From positions 17,420 to 81,419 of the forward strand of contig MEPR01000068.1 of the NCBI GenBank assembly GCA_001769835.1: DNA of 64,000 nt. Reading direction: 5' to 3'. Positions 43,430-52,019 of this stretch are shown here, piece after piece. Position 1 is the first letter of the stretch, and each line of letters starts with the position of its first letter. The notes below the pieces were generated by a model that was not told the DNA's origin, made no database searches, and saw nothing but the letters and a program-made list of their open reading frames with translations. This stretch comes from Bdellovibrionales bacterium GWB1_55_8. Lineage in GTDB: Bacteria; Bdellovibrionota; UBA1018. The translations under genes and the position numbers were made by a program.

Positions 43430-44560
43430 CTAGTTAAGGCAGCTATTTTCCGTCGCGAGTTCCAAAGCAAAGGCAAGCCCAAGTTTCACCATGGCCATAC
43501 TGAACGCGGCGTCCAGTCGGTCAGCGGTATCGCTCTCGGTGTGAATGTGGCGATTGTATTCGTCGTTGGACGCTTCAAATGGAAACGCCGACGGAAACCC
43601 CACCTTGTTCCAGCTCGCGTGATCACTGCAGGCATATCCGCAGGACTCCTCAGCCCAGGGAAGCTGGATGTAGGTATCGATCAGCATCGCAAGAAACTGA
43701 GTCAACCCCCGGCTCACGTAATCGCTGATCAGATGAATGGTCCGTTTCTGACCGGGATATCCTGTCATGTCGAGTTGAAGCACGGCCGTCACCGGTGCGG
43801 CAGCGAGATTGTACTCGCGAGCGATCGCCTGACTTCCCAGCAAGCCGCGCTCTTCCGCGGCGTACACCATGAACTCGATGGTGCGATCGGGCTGATAGCC
43901 GGAGACGACCATGACGCGGAAAATCTCAAGGAGCGAAGCGACGCCGGAAGCATCGTCATCGGCACCTGGTGCCCGCGCCTGACTCACGAATCCTGACCAG
44001 TTGATGGAATCCCCATGCGCGCCCAGAACGATCCGCTGTGCCGCGTACGGGCCGCGTCCCTGCAAACGCGCAATCACCGAAGGCTGCGGAAAACCGGCAT
44101 GCGATACCAACTCGACTGAAAAATCCCTGCGGGAAGCGCCGATTTCCGCGAACCGATCGCGCACCCAGTGCATGGCGGCTACACCGGTATCGGATTTGTA
44201 GAAGCGGTTATGAAAAGTCGAAAGCCTCTCAACTGTCTGGAACCACTGTCCTGCCGAAAGCTCCTTCGAGAGCGCATGGACTTTGTCGGATTGCGCAGGG
44301 GTTCTGCCATCAAAAATCTCCGAGGCGCGGACCGCCGGCAGGACATCCGCTTGAAAGTCGGTCACATCAAAGAACCCCCCGCAGAAGCCGGACTTCCTGC
44401 GTTCAAGAGCAAAATCGCGCATTTGCCGCTCGCTCCACAACACCCGCTCGCCAGGCGCAACCTCGATCAGTCTTTCTTCGGCTCGCAAAAGGGCCGAATT
44501 CCCCAGACAAACCAAAAGCACCATTCCTTTAAGTACTTGCGCAGCGTGCCTCATGCACAC
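43430..44560 (-). CDS. secreted M28-family aminopeptidase
   Basis: GAHGDSINW, APGADDDASGVASLLEIFR, YAAEERGLLGS. Confidence 0.9.
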   Translation of the reverse strand: MCMRHAAQVLKGMVLLVCLGNSALLRAEERLIEVAPGERVLWSERQMRDFALERRKSGFCGGFFDVTDFQADVLPAVRASEIFDGRTPAQSDKVHALSKELSAGQWFQTVERLSTFHNRFYKSDTGVAAMHWVRDRFAEIGASRRDFSVELVSHAGFPQPSVIARLQGRGPYAAQRIVLGAHGDSINWSGFVSQARAPGADDDASGVASLLEIFRVMVVSGYQPDRTIEFMVYAAEERGLLGSQAIAREYNLAAAPVTAVLQLDMTGYPGQKRTIHLISDYVSRGLTQFLAMLIDTYIQLPWAEESCGYACSDHASWNKVGFPSAFPFEASNDEYNRHIHTESDTADRLDAAFSMAMVKLGLAFALELATENSCLN

Positions 44561-44687
44561 CCCCTCTTCTCCCCTGCATCATCCCGGACCCAATGTGTTC
44601 GGGCAAATGAATAGTTCGGGTAAACCCAAACCGCGCATTGAAAACAATTGACCCTGGACGTATAAATATATAAACAGGTGCGCATAT

Positions 44688-45104
44688 ATGAATCCATCTA
44701 AAATCATGACCCCCGCGCGCGGCACGCGAAGCGTAAAGCGCCGCCCTGGTGGAAAAACCGCAAACGCGACTCCTTCCATCACGTTTCAGAACGTGTTTGA
44801 GAAACTCCAGAAATCACCCAAACGTCAATTTCTGCTTCTTGCTGAAACCTTTCAGGCCATGGGTGATTCCTCGCGCGTACAGATCGTCTGGGCACTATCA
44901 CACGGAGAACTTTGCGTGGGGGACGTCGCTTCGCTGCTTTCCATGAGTCAGCCGTCGGTCAGTCACCATTTGCGAACACTCAGGAACTTGCGCCTGGTGC
45001 GCGTCCGCCGGGACGGGAGAACGTCTTTCTACCGGCTGGATGACGATCATATCGAGCGTCTGCTCCAAGAAGGCTTTCGTCACGTGGAGGACCTTGCCCG
45101 ATGA
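44688..45104 (+). CDS. ArsR/SmtB-family transcriptional regulator
   Basis: FQAMGDSSRVQIVWALSHGELCVGDVASLLSMSQPSVSHHLRTLRNLRLVRVRRDGRTSFYRL. Confidence 0.93.
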   Translation: MNPSKIMTPARGTRSVKRRPGGKTANATPSITFQNVFEKLQKSPKRQFLLLAETFQAMGDSSRVQIVWALSHGELCVGDVASLLSMSQPSVSHHLRTLRNLRLVRVRRDGRTSFYRLDDDHIERLLQEGFRHVEDLAR

Positions 45105-45367
45105 GCACCGAACCACAGGTCGGAAAAAGATCGAAATTAGGCGAACTTCGAAAAGGGGCGTCAGGACAGATCGTCGCCGTGGCTAGCGAAGAAGGCGCGA
45201 ATTACACGCAGCTTCTGGAAATGGGTCTTCTCGAAGGAGCGCGCATAGAGGTGGTTCACGAAGCGCCGTTCGGAGGGGACCCGATCGCCGTACGCGTACG
45301 AGGGGCGTTGATCGCGCTCAGGCGAAACGAAGCCAATCACATCACCGTTGAGTTGAGCAGCAGATAA
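45101..45367 (+). CDS. feoA: ferrous iron transport protein A
   Basis: 88-aa SH3-like FeoA; ATGA overlap with ArsR gene. Confidence 0.9.
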   Translation: MSTEPQVGKRSKLGELRKGASGQIVAVASEEGANYTQLLEMGLLEGARIEVVHEAPFGGDPIAVRVRGALIALRRNEANHITVELSSR

Positions 45368-45379
45368 CAGGAAGTATAC

Positions 45380-47323
45380 ATGGATCAAGCAGTACAGGAC
45401 GGCGTTGCCGTCGCGACACGGAGCACGCCCCCAGTCAGTGAACGATACGCACGAGTGGCTTTGGCCGGGAATCCCAATTGTGGGAAGACCGCGCTTTTCA
45501 ATGCGCTGACACGCGGTCGCCAGAAAGTAGGCAATTATCCCGGTGTCACCGTTGAGCGAAAGGAAGGTACCGCAAAAACCCCCGCGGGCCGCTCGTTGAG
45601 CGTTCTCGATCTTCCGGGCGCCTACAGCCTCGATGCCCGAAGCCCGGACGAAGAGGTCACTCGGGACGTGTTACTCGGCACACAACTGGGTGAAGAGGCT
45701 CCGGATGCATTGATCGCGGTAGCGGATGCAACGAACCTGGAACGCTGCCTCGGGCTCGTTCTTGAGGTGCGCGACCTGGGCATCCCCGCCGTGCTCGCTT
45801 TGAACATGATGGATCTCGCGCGTGAGCGCGAACTGGATCTGGATATCTCCGCGCTTCAATCGGCCCTCGGTATTCCGGTGATACCCACGGTCGCACCGAA
45901 GAGTCAGGGCACCCGGGAACTGCTCGCGAGCGTAGAGGGAGCGGTTGAACTTGCGCGCGCATCAGGCTCCTCCACGAAGATCTCGTGGCGAGCGCCAGGC
46001 GCCCCTGAGATCCGCCAGCGATTCACGGAGGTGGACCGGATCCTGGCGCTCGCCATTAAAAAACCCGCCAAACCCACCTTCTGGACAGACCGAATCGATG
46101 GAGTCGTGCTTCATCCATTCTGGGGAAGTCTGATTTTGCTGGCTGTCCTGGCCATCATGTTTCAAGCCATTTTCACGTGGGCCAGTACGCCGATGGATTG
46201 GATCGAAGGCTCGGTCGCTGCAGTCGGAAATGCCCTGAGCAACACACTGAGCGAAGGCCCCCTTCGAAGCCTTCTGGTGGACGGCATCATCGCAGGCGTG
46301 GGCTCGATTCTGGTTTTTCTGCCCCAGATCCTGCTGCTGTTCACGTTCATTCTCATTCTTGAGGACTCCGGATACATGGCACGCGCGGCGTTTCTCATGG
46401 ACCGCACCATGGGTCGGGTTGGATTGCACGGGCGCGCATTCATTCCACTGCTTTCCTCGTTTGCCTGCACCGTCCCCGGAATCATGGCCACTCGGACCAT
46501 CGAGAACAGGCGGGATCGCCTCACCACGATTCTCGTGGCGCCACTGATCACCTGCTCGGCGCGTCTTCCGGTTTATTCACTCCTTATCGCGGCATTTATT
46601 CCGAATCAGGTAATATGGGGACCGGTGCGAATGCAGGGAGCCGTGATGCTCGGCCTCTATCTGTCCGGGATTTTTGCGGCACTTCTGGTGGCGAGCATTC
46701 TCAGAAAAACCGTATTCAGCGGCCCGAAGCCAGCCCTGATGTTACAGTTGCCCACCTACAAATGGCCCGATCCGAAAAACGTGATGCTGGGGCTCCTTGA
46801 GCGAGCTTCGATTTTCATTAAACGCGCCGGAACCGTGATCCTCGCGCTATCCATCCTGATCTGGTTTCTGGCCTCATATCCAAAACCCCCGGCTGACGCT
46901 CCGTCCGAAACGCCGGGGATCGCGTATAGCTTCGCAGGACAGATCGGAAAGACTCTTGAGCCCATCGTCCAGCCGATCGGATTCAACTGGCAAATTGCTG
47001 TCGCCATGATCCCAGGGTTCGCCGCACGGGAAGTCATGGTGGGAGCTCTTGCCACGGTTTACGCCGTTGAAGGTGACGTCGAATCAGAAAGCGGAACCGA
47101 ACTTCTGGCGTCCAAAATATCCCGCGATTGGCCCCTCGCGACGGCGCTCAGCCTGCTTGTCTGGTATGTTCTGTCGCTTCAATGCCTCTCCACTCTCGCC
47201 GTCACCCGGCGCGAAACGAACTCGTGGAAGTGGCCGGCAGTGATGCTCGGGTACATGACGGTCCTGGCCTATACCGGGTCCTTCGTCACCTACCGTCTGG
47301 TACTTTTGATGGAGCGCCTATGA
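45380..47323 (+). CDS. feoB: ferrous iron transport protein B
   Basis: GNPNCGKTALFNALTRGRQKVGNYPGVTVERKEG and gate/nucleoside transporter-like TM regions. Confidence 0.97.
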   Translation: MDQAVQDGVAVATRSTPPVSERYARVALAGNPNCGKTALFNALTRGRQKVGNYPGVTVERKEGTAKTPAGRSLSVLDLPGAYSLDARSPDEEVTRDVLLGTQLGEEAPDALIAVADATNLERCLGLVLEVRDLGIPAVLALNMMDLARERELDLDISALQSALGIPVIPTVAPKSQGTRELLASVEGAVELARASGSSTKISWRAPGAPEIRQRFTEVDRILALAIKKPAKPTFWTDRIDGVVLHPFWGSLILLAVLAIMFQAIFTWASTPMDWIEGSVAAVGNALSNTLSEGPLRSLLVDGIIAGVGSILVFLPQILLLFTFILILEDSGYMARAAFLMDRTMGRVGLHGRAFIPLLSSFACTVPGIMATRTIENRRDRLTTILVAPLITCSARLPVYSLLIAAFIPNQVIWGPVRMQGAVMLGLYLSGIFAALLVASILRKTVFSGPKPALMLQLPTYKWPDPKNVMLGLLERASIFIKRAGTVILALSILIWFLASYPKPPADAPSETPGIAYSFAGQIGKTLEPIVQPIGFNWQIAVAMIPGFAAREVMVGALATVYAVEGDVESESGTELLASKISRDWPLATALSLLVWYVLSLQCLSTLAVTRRETNSWKWPAVMLGYMTVLAYTGSFVTYRLVLLMERL

Positions 47324-47574
47324 ATACCCAGGAATTGATCGCTCTCGGCGCGGTCGCAATGGCAAGCCTTTTTCTTGGCGCAAGGTTTTTCCGCTCCTAT
47401 ATGGCGGAACCGCTTTCGCGATTTTTCCTCAAAAGGAACCAGGTCAGAGCCGCGATGTGGGCCCGAAAACAGGTTCGCTCAGGGTGCGCCGATTGCGGAC
47501 AATGCGATACTACCGCGCCGGAGCAGGCGCTCCGCGAGAGGCCCCCTGCTCGACATTCAGCGCAAAACGATTAA
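47320..47574 (+). CDS. small FeoB-associated Cys-rich membrane protein
   Basis: ATGA overlap with feoB; MNTQELIALGAVAMASLFLGARFF... with SGCADCGQCDT motif. Confidence 0.75.
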   Translation: MNTQELIALGAVAMASLFLGARFFRSYMAEPLSRFFLKRNQVRAAMWARKQVRSGCADCGQCDTTAPEQALRERPPARHSAQND

Positions 47575-47950
47575 GCCCGGCCTGTCGTAGAGCATCCATC
47601 AGGCGAATCACGGTTCCATGAGGCGTGCCTTCGTCGGCACTGATGACCACGGTTTCGCCGGCGAGTTTCTCTCCTTCGGCGGCCAACCTCCGCCCGAGCG
47701 TGTCCCAATCCATACGCTCATCTCCCCAGGCAAGCTCGCCCTCGCGCGTGAGCGTGAATTGCACTTTCGGTTTCTCGAGATCATCGCCCGTTGTCGCGCG
47801 CGGGAGCTGAACCTTGATCGCCGACTGGTAAATCACCGGTGCGGTGATGAGAAAAATAATCAAAAGCACGAGAACGACATCAACCAGCGGAGTAACATTG
47901 ATACCCGCAATCAGATCATCGTCCCCGGAAGATCCAAATCCGCCCGCCAT
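47510..47950 (-). CDS. ExbD/TolR-family biopolymer transport protein
   Basis: INVTPLVDVVLVLLIIFLITAP. Confidence 0.93.
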   Translation of the reverse strand: MAGGFGSSGDDDLIAGINVTPLVDVVLVLLIIFLITAPVIYQSAIKVQLPRATTGDDLEKPKVQFTLTREGELAWGDERMDWDTLGRRLAAEGEKLAGETVVISADEGTPHGTVIRLMDALRQAGLNRFALNVEQGASRGAPAPAR

Positions 47951-47968
47951 GGCTTCCCCTTACCCGCG

Positions 47969-48625
47969 TTATCGCGAAATCTTGCCGATCAGGAAACACT
48001 TCAAAGCTTCAGCCTCCCCGAGGCCGGCCTTGAGCCGTCTCTGGAAAAGGTTGAAAGCAACTACTGCTGGAATCGCGACCAGAATGCCAACGCCGGTGGC
48101 CACAAGCGCTTCTGAAATACCCGCGGTCACGCCTTGGGCACCCCCGCCCACTTGTTGCGAGAGATCATGAAAAGCCTTGATGATGCCCAGCACGGTCCCA
48201 AAGAGCCCGATGAAAGGAGCATTGCTGCCGATCGTGGCAAGGATCGCCAATTTGCCTTCCCAGGCGACCCGATTACGAAGTACCGAATCCTGAGCCGTTT
48301 CCGCGAGCTTCTCCACACTGACTTCGCCCTGCCCCCCGCCTTCAAGAAGCGCAAAGGACATTTCAGTTTCAAGGTCCGCGGGCTTTCCAGCATTTCGAGC
48401 TTCGGCTAACCGCGCCTGCGCAAGCTCACGAGCCTGCGTCCATTTCGCTTCGGAAACCGCCTGGCGCAACTTCCTGCGGAAGTCCGCAAGTCCGCCTGAA
48501 GCGCTCCGATAAAACTGTGCCCGCTCCACTATCACGGCGATGGAAACGATCGAAAGCACCACTAGGAGGTACAGGACCCATTCCGCGCCGATCAACGACA
48601 TCCCAAGGAAAAGTTTCGATAACAT
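47969..48625 (-). CDS. MotA/TolQ/ExbB proton channel family protein
   Basis: LAILATIGSNAPFIGLFGTVLGIIKAFHDLS ... GISEALVATGVGILVAIPAVVAFN. Confidence 0.93.
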   Translation of the reverse strand: MLSKLFLGMSLIGAEWVLYLLVVLSIVSIAVIVERAQFYRSASGGLADFRRKLRQAVSEAKWTQARELAQARLAEARNAGKPADLETEMSFALLEGGGQGEVSVEKLAETAQDSVLRNRVAWEGKLAILATIGSNAPFIGLFGTVLGIIKAFHDLSQQVGGGAQGVTAGISEALVATGVGILVAIPAVVAFNLFQRRLKAGLGEAEALKCFLIGKISR

Positions 48626-48774
48626 AGGGAATCAGGGTACACCCTGAACTCGGCCGAATTCAATGCGTTTACGGCGAGCGGCCACGGTATCCGCGGGTTT
48701 ACAACTTGCCGGGAATCTGGCAGTCTGCGTCGCAAGTCCATTCAACACGGGTTCATGCCCAGGAGGGCGTCGCC

Positions 48775-49926
48775 ATGGCGTTCAACATCATTACCAAGAA
48801 CACTGTCCGGGAACGTTTCCCGAACGCTCCGAGGCCGGATATCTGGAAAGATACCGAAGACAAGGATTGGAACAACTGGATCTGGCAGCAGCAAAAGCGC
48901 ATCAAATCCATGGACCAGCTCGAGAAAGTCATTCATGTGGCTGATGACGAGCGCGAGGCTTTCGCCAAGTCCCACGAATCCTTCAACATGGGTATCACGC
49001 CCTATTACGCGTCCCTGATCGATAAAGACGATCCAAACTGTCCGGTTCGACTTCAATCGGTCCCGAAGGGCGGCGAACTGGTTATTCTTCCCTCGGATAT
49101 GGAAGACCCTTTGGCGGAAGAACGGGACATGCCAACCCCCGGAATCACGCACCGCTACCCGGATCGCGTTCTTTTCTACACAACCCATAACTGCCCCGTT
49201 TACTGCCGCCACTGCACCCGGAAACGCAAAGTCGCCGATCCGTCCTCGTCTGCGGCGAACAAGCAACTGGAAGACGGACTTGCCTACATCGAGCAGCATA
49301 AGGAAGTTCGCGACGTCGTGATCTCGGGCGGCGACCCGCTCTCGAACTCCGATGAGCGACTGGAATACATTCTTTCGCGCCTGCGCGCGATCGAGCACGT
49401 CGAGGTACTGCGCCTGGGTACCCGCAATCTGGTCACGCTGCCTCAGCGGATCACCGATAATTTCGCTCAGATGGTCAAGAAGTACCATCCGCTGTTCATC
49501 CATACCCATTTCAATCATCCGAAAGAATGCACCCGGGAAGCATTCGATGCTTGCGCCAAGCTCGCGGATGCCGGCTGCGTGATTCACAACCAGATGGTTC
49601 TGCTGAAGGGCGTGAACGACGACCCCAAGATCGTGAAGGAACTGAATCACAAGCTCCTGATGATGCGGGTTCGCCCCTATTATATTTTCCAGTGCGACAT
49701 GTCTCAGGGGATCAGTCACTTCCGCACCCCGATCGAAGCCGGCATCAACATCATCGAAAACCTGCGAGGCTGGACCAGCGGCATGGCAGTCCCGCATTTT
49801 GTGGTGGATGCTCCGGGCGGCGGCGGAAAGATTCCGCTGCTCCCGAACTATCTCGTGAAACATGAAGGTAAGAAGTGGATTCTACGAAACTACAAAAACC
49901 AGCAATTCACTTACGAAGAGCCCTAA
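48775..49926 (+). CDS. kamA: KamA-family radical SAM protein (lysine 2,3-aminomutase-like)
   Basis: CPVYCRHCTRKR, DVVISGGDPL, RLGTRNLVTLPQRI; start set at MAFNIITKN. Confidence 0.92.
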   Translation: MAFNIITKNTVRERFPNAPRPDIWKDTEDKDWNNWIWQQQKRIKSMDQLEKVIHVADDEREAFAKSHESFNMGITPYYASLIDKDDPNCPVRLQSVPKGGELVILPSDMEDPLAEERDMPTPGITHRYPDRVLFYTTHNCPVYCRHCTRKRKVADPSSSAANKQLEDGLAYIEQHKEVRDVVISGGDPLSNSDERLEYILSRLRAIEHVEVLRLGTRNLVTLPQRITDNFAQMVKKYHPLFIHTHFNHPKECTREAFDACAKLADAGCVIHNQMVLLKGVNDDPKIVKELNHKLLMMRVRPYYIFQCDMSQGISHFRTPIEAGINIIENLRGWTSGMAVPHFVVDAPGGGGKIPLLPNYLVKHEGKKWILRNYKNQQFTYEEP

Positions 49927-50336
49927 GGCAGGCCGGCGCGGCTCTTCTGGCGGTTGCAGCGACTTCATGCGCTACCATGCCGGAGCCGAGATTCGAGCGG
50001 CATGAATTTCCAGAGGATGCCTACGTGGGGGATGTGAAGCGCCCTTACGAAACCCTTGGAATGGTCAAAACGCGCGTCGATTTTCCGACGCTCTACGCAG
50101 ACCGGGATGAAAACATGCTTTGCTCGAACTATTACAACAAAGCTGCCGCAGATCTCGTCAAGAGGGCCCGCAAGATCGGAGCGGACGCGGTGATTGACAT
50201 CAAATCAGTCGTATTCCTGGCGGACGGCCGAAGCGAAACCTACCCAACTCCCGAATGCGTCGATGACGGGGACGAGGGCCAGGTCCTCGCGCAAGGCATT
50301 GCCATTCGCTGGAAACAGGAACCCTCTCGCGACTGA
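49875..50336 (+). CDS. putative lipoprotein
   Basis: Lipobox-like LAVAATSC; GTG start inside kamA 3' end (52-nt overlap). Confidence 0.6.
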   Translation: MDSTKLQKPAIHLRRALRQAGAALLAVAATSCATMPEPRFERHEFPEDAYVGDVKRPYETLGMVKTRVDFPTLYADRDENMLCSNYYNKAAADLVKRARKIGADAVIDIKSVVFLADGRSETYPTPECVDDGDEGQVLAQGIAIRWKQEPSRD

Positions 50337-50456
50337 ATCAGCTAAATGATTCAAATTGCGGACTTAGCCGCGCGCTCAATCTTCTATTCTTGATAACAGC
50401 CATTGAGAGTTGAATCCGTTAGGTTTAACATTTTCCTCAATCTAAAGGAGACCTCC

Positions 50457-50972
50457 ATGGTGACCCGATTTTTTTTGAAAACGTTTTCTTCATTGGCCCT
50501 GATCATGAGCTTTGGCGCGGCAAGCGCTCTCGCGGCCAACGACAACTGCACTGCCGCCAAAAAATTCGCCGTCTGCAACGATGACGTGGTGAAAGAACGC
50601 GTTGATTGGGCCTGCGCCCTGGTCGAGAAAAAGGGCAAGGACGCGCTGCCCGAGATCAACAGCATGCGCTATGAGTGCTGCGGCGAACCCGATTACGTAT
50701 GGATCAATGACCTGCAACCCAAGATGGTCATGCATCCGATTCAGCCGAACCTCGATGGAAAGGACCTGGCGGATAAAAAGGACCCGAAAGGCAAACCCCT
50801 CTTCGTGGCCTTCGTAGAGGCGGTCACCAAAACCCCCTCAGGCGATTGGGTCGATTACATGTGGCAAAAGTACGGTGAATCGGACGCCACACCTAAAAAA
50901 TCCTGGGTGAAAAAATGCAAGGTCGGCAAAACGAAAGAAAACTGGGTCGTCGGGTCCGGAACCTGGAAATAA
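50457..50972 (+). CDS. hypothetical exported protein
   Basis: AAAGGAG RBS; signal peptide MVTRFFLKTFSSLALIMSFGAASALA; several Cys. Confidence 0.7.
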   Translation: MVTRFFLKTFSSLALIMSFGAASALAANDNCTAAKKFAVCNDDVVKERVDWACALVEKKGKDALPEINSMRYECCGEPDYVWINDLQPKMVMHPIQPNLDGKDLADKKDPKGKPLFVAFVEAVTKTPSGDWVDYMWQKYGESDATPKKSWVKKCKVGKTKENWVVGSGTWK

Positions 50973-50999
50973 CCTAAACTCGCTCGTTTCCTTCACTCT

Positions 51000-51042
51000 T
51001 TGGCCGGGCCGATTCGATCGGTCCGGCCAATTTCATTTTAAT
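51000..51042 (+). terminator. Rho-independent terminator
   Basis: TTGGCCGGGCCGAT-TCG-ATCGGTCCGGCCAA (14-bp stem, one G:U) followed by TTTCATTTTAAT. Confidence 0.88.
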
Positions 51043-51125
51043 TTCCACGATTTGCTGAAAAGCCTCAATTTTTTGAACTCTGTGTCCGATGCGACCTTGT
51101 GGGGCATGGCCCCTCAAGGTGAGCC

Positions 51126-52019
51126 ATGGCGTCGACCGTAAAGAAAATGAAATCAACCTCGGAGTATGCCGACATGCTGGCGAAACTCCAGGACATCCGA
51201 ACATTGCCTCTCGTCGCAATCCGGGTGAACGAGCTCATCAACGACCCGAACTCCTCCAGCTCGGATATCGCGGAAGTACTGAAAAAAGACCAGGTCCTCA
51301 CGGCAAAGATCCTTCGCCTCGTCAATTCCTCGTATTACGCCATTCCCGGCGGCGTCGCCGATGTGCAACGCGCGCTCGCGTTCCTGGGGTTCAATACACT
51401 CGCCCAGCTCGTATTGAGCCTCTCCGTTTTTTCGGTGTTTTCCGCCGATGACACCACGGAGTTCTCCATGCTTCAGTTCTGGCGTCATGCACTCGGCACC
51501 GCCGTTTGCAGCGAACTCCTGGCCCGACGTTTGAAAATTCCGAGACCTGAAGAAGCGTTCACCTGCGGACTCCTGCACGATATCGGAAAGCTTGTTCTTC
51601 ACGAAGTCGATGCCCCGCGCCTGCTCGCGATAGTGGCCGAGACAGCCCGCGACAGCACATCCTTCCTCGACGTGGAAAAAAAACTCGATTTACCCGGGCA
51701 TTCGTATCTGGGCGAAGTGATCGCAACGAAGTGGGGGCTGCCTCAGGTCATACGTCTGGCCATCCGCTACCATCACTTTGACGTCTCAAAGATGGACAGC
51801 ATTCTCGCGTCCGCAAAACCGATGATCCAGATCGTCCGTCTGGCAAACACGATCTGCGTGAGGAACGGGATCGGTAACTCCGGGGACTGTTCGAAAGCGG
51901 AAATTACCGAGGATATGCTTTTGCCGCTGAATATGCGTTCCACCGACATTCCACAAGTCGAGGAACAATTACTGAAAGACATGGAAAGGGCAGGAGCATT
52001 CCTCAATGCATACCGCTAA
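51126..52019 (+). CDS. HDOD-domain signalling protein
   Basis: LPLVAIRVNELINDPNSSSSDIAEVLKKDQVLTAKILRLVNSSYY ... GLLHDIGKLVLHE. Confidence 0.92.
   Translation: MASTVKKMKSTSEYADMLAKLQDIRTLPLVAIRVNELINDPNSSSSDIAEVLKKDQVLTAKILRLVNSSYYAIPGGVADVQRALAFLGFNTLAQLVLSLSVFSVFSADDTTEFSMLQFWRHALGTAVCSELLARRLKIPRPEEAFTCGLLHDIGKLVLHEVDAPRLLAIVAETARDSTSFLDVEKKLDLPGHSYLGEVIATKWGLPQVIRLAIRYHHFDVSKMDSILASAKPMIQIVRLANTICVRNGIGNSGDCSKAEITEDMLLPLNMRSTDIPQVEEQLLKDMERAGAFLNAYR

Noticed and set aside
48742-49863. 373-aa minus-strand ORF
   Set aside because: Antisense to kamA
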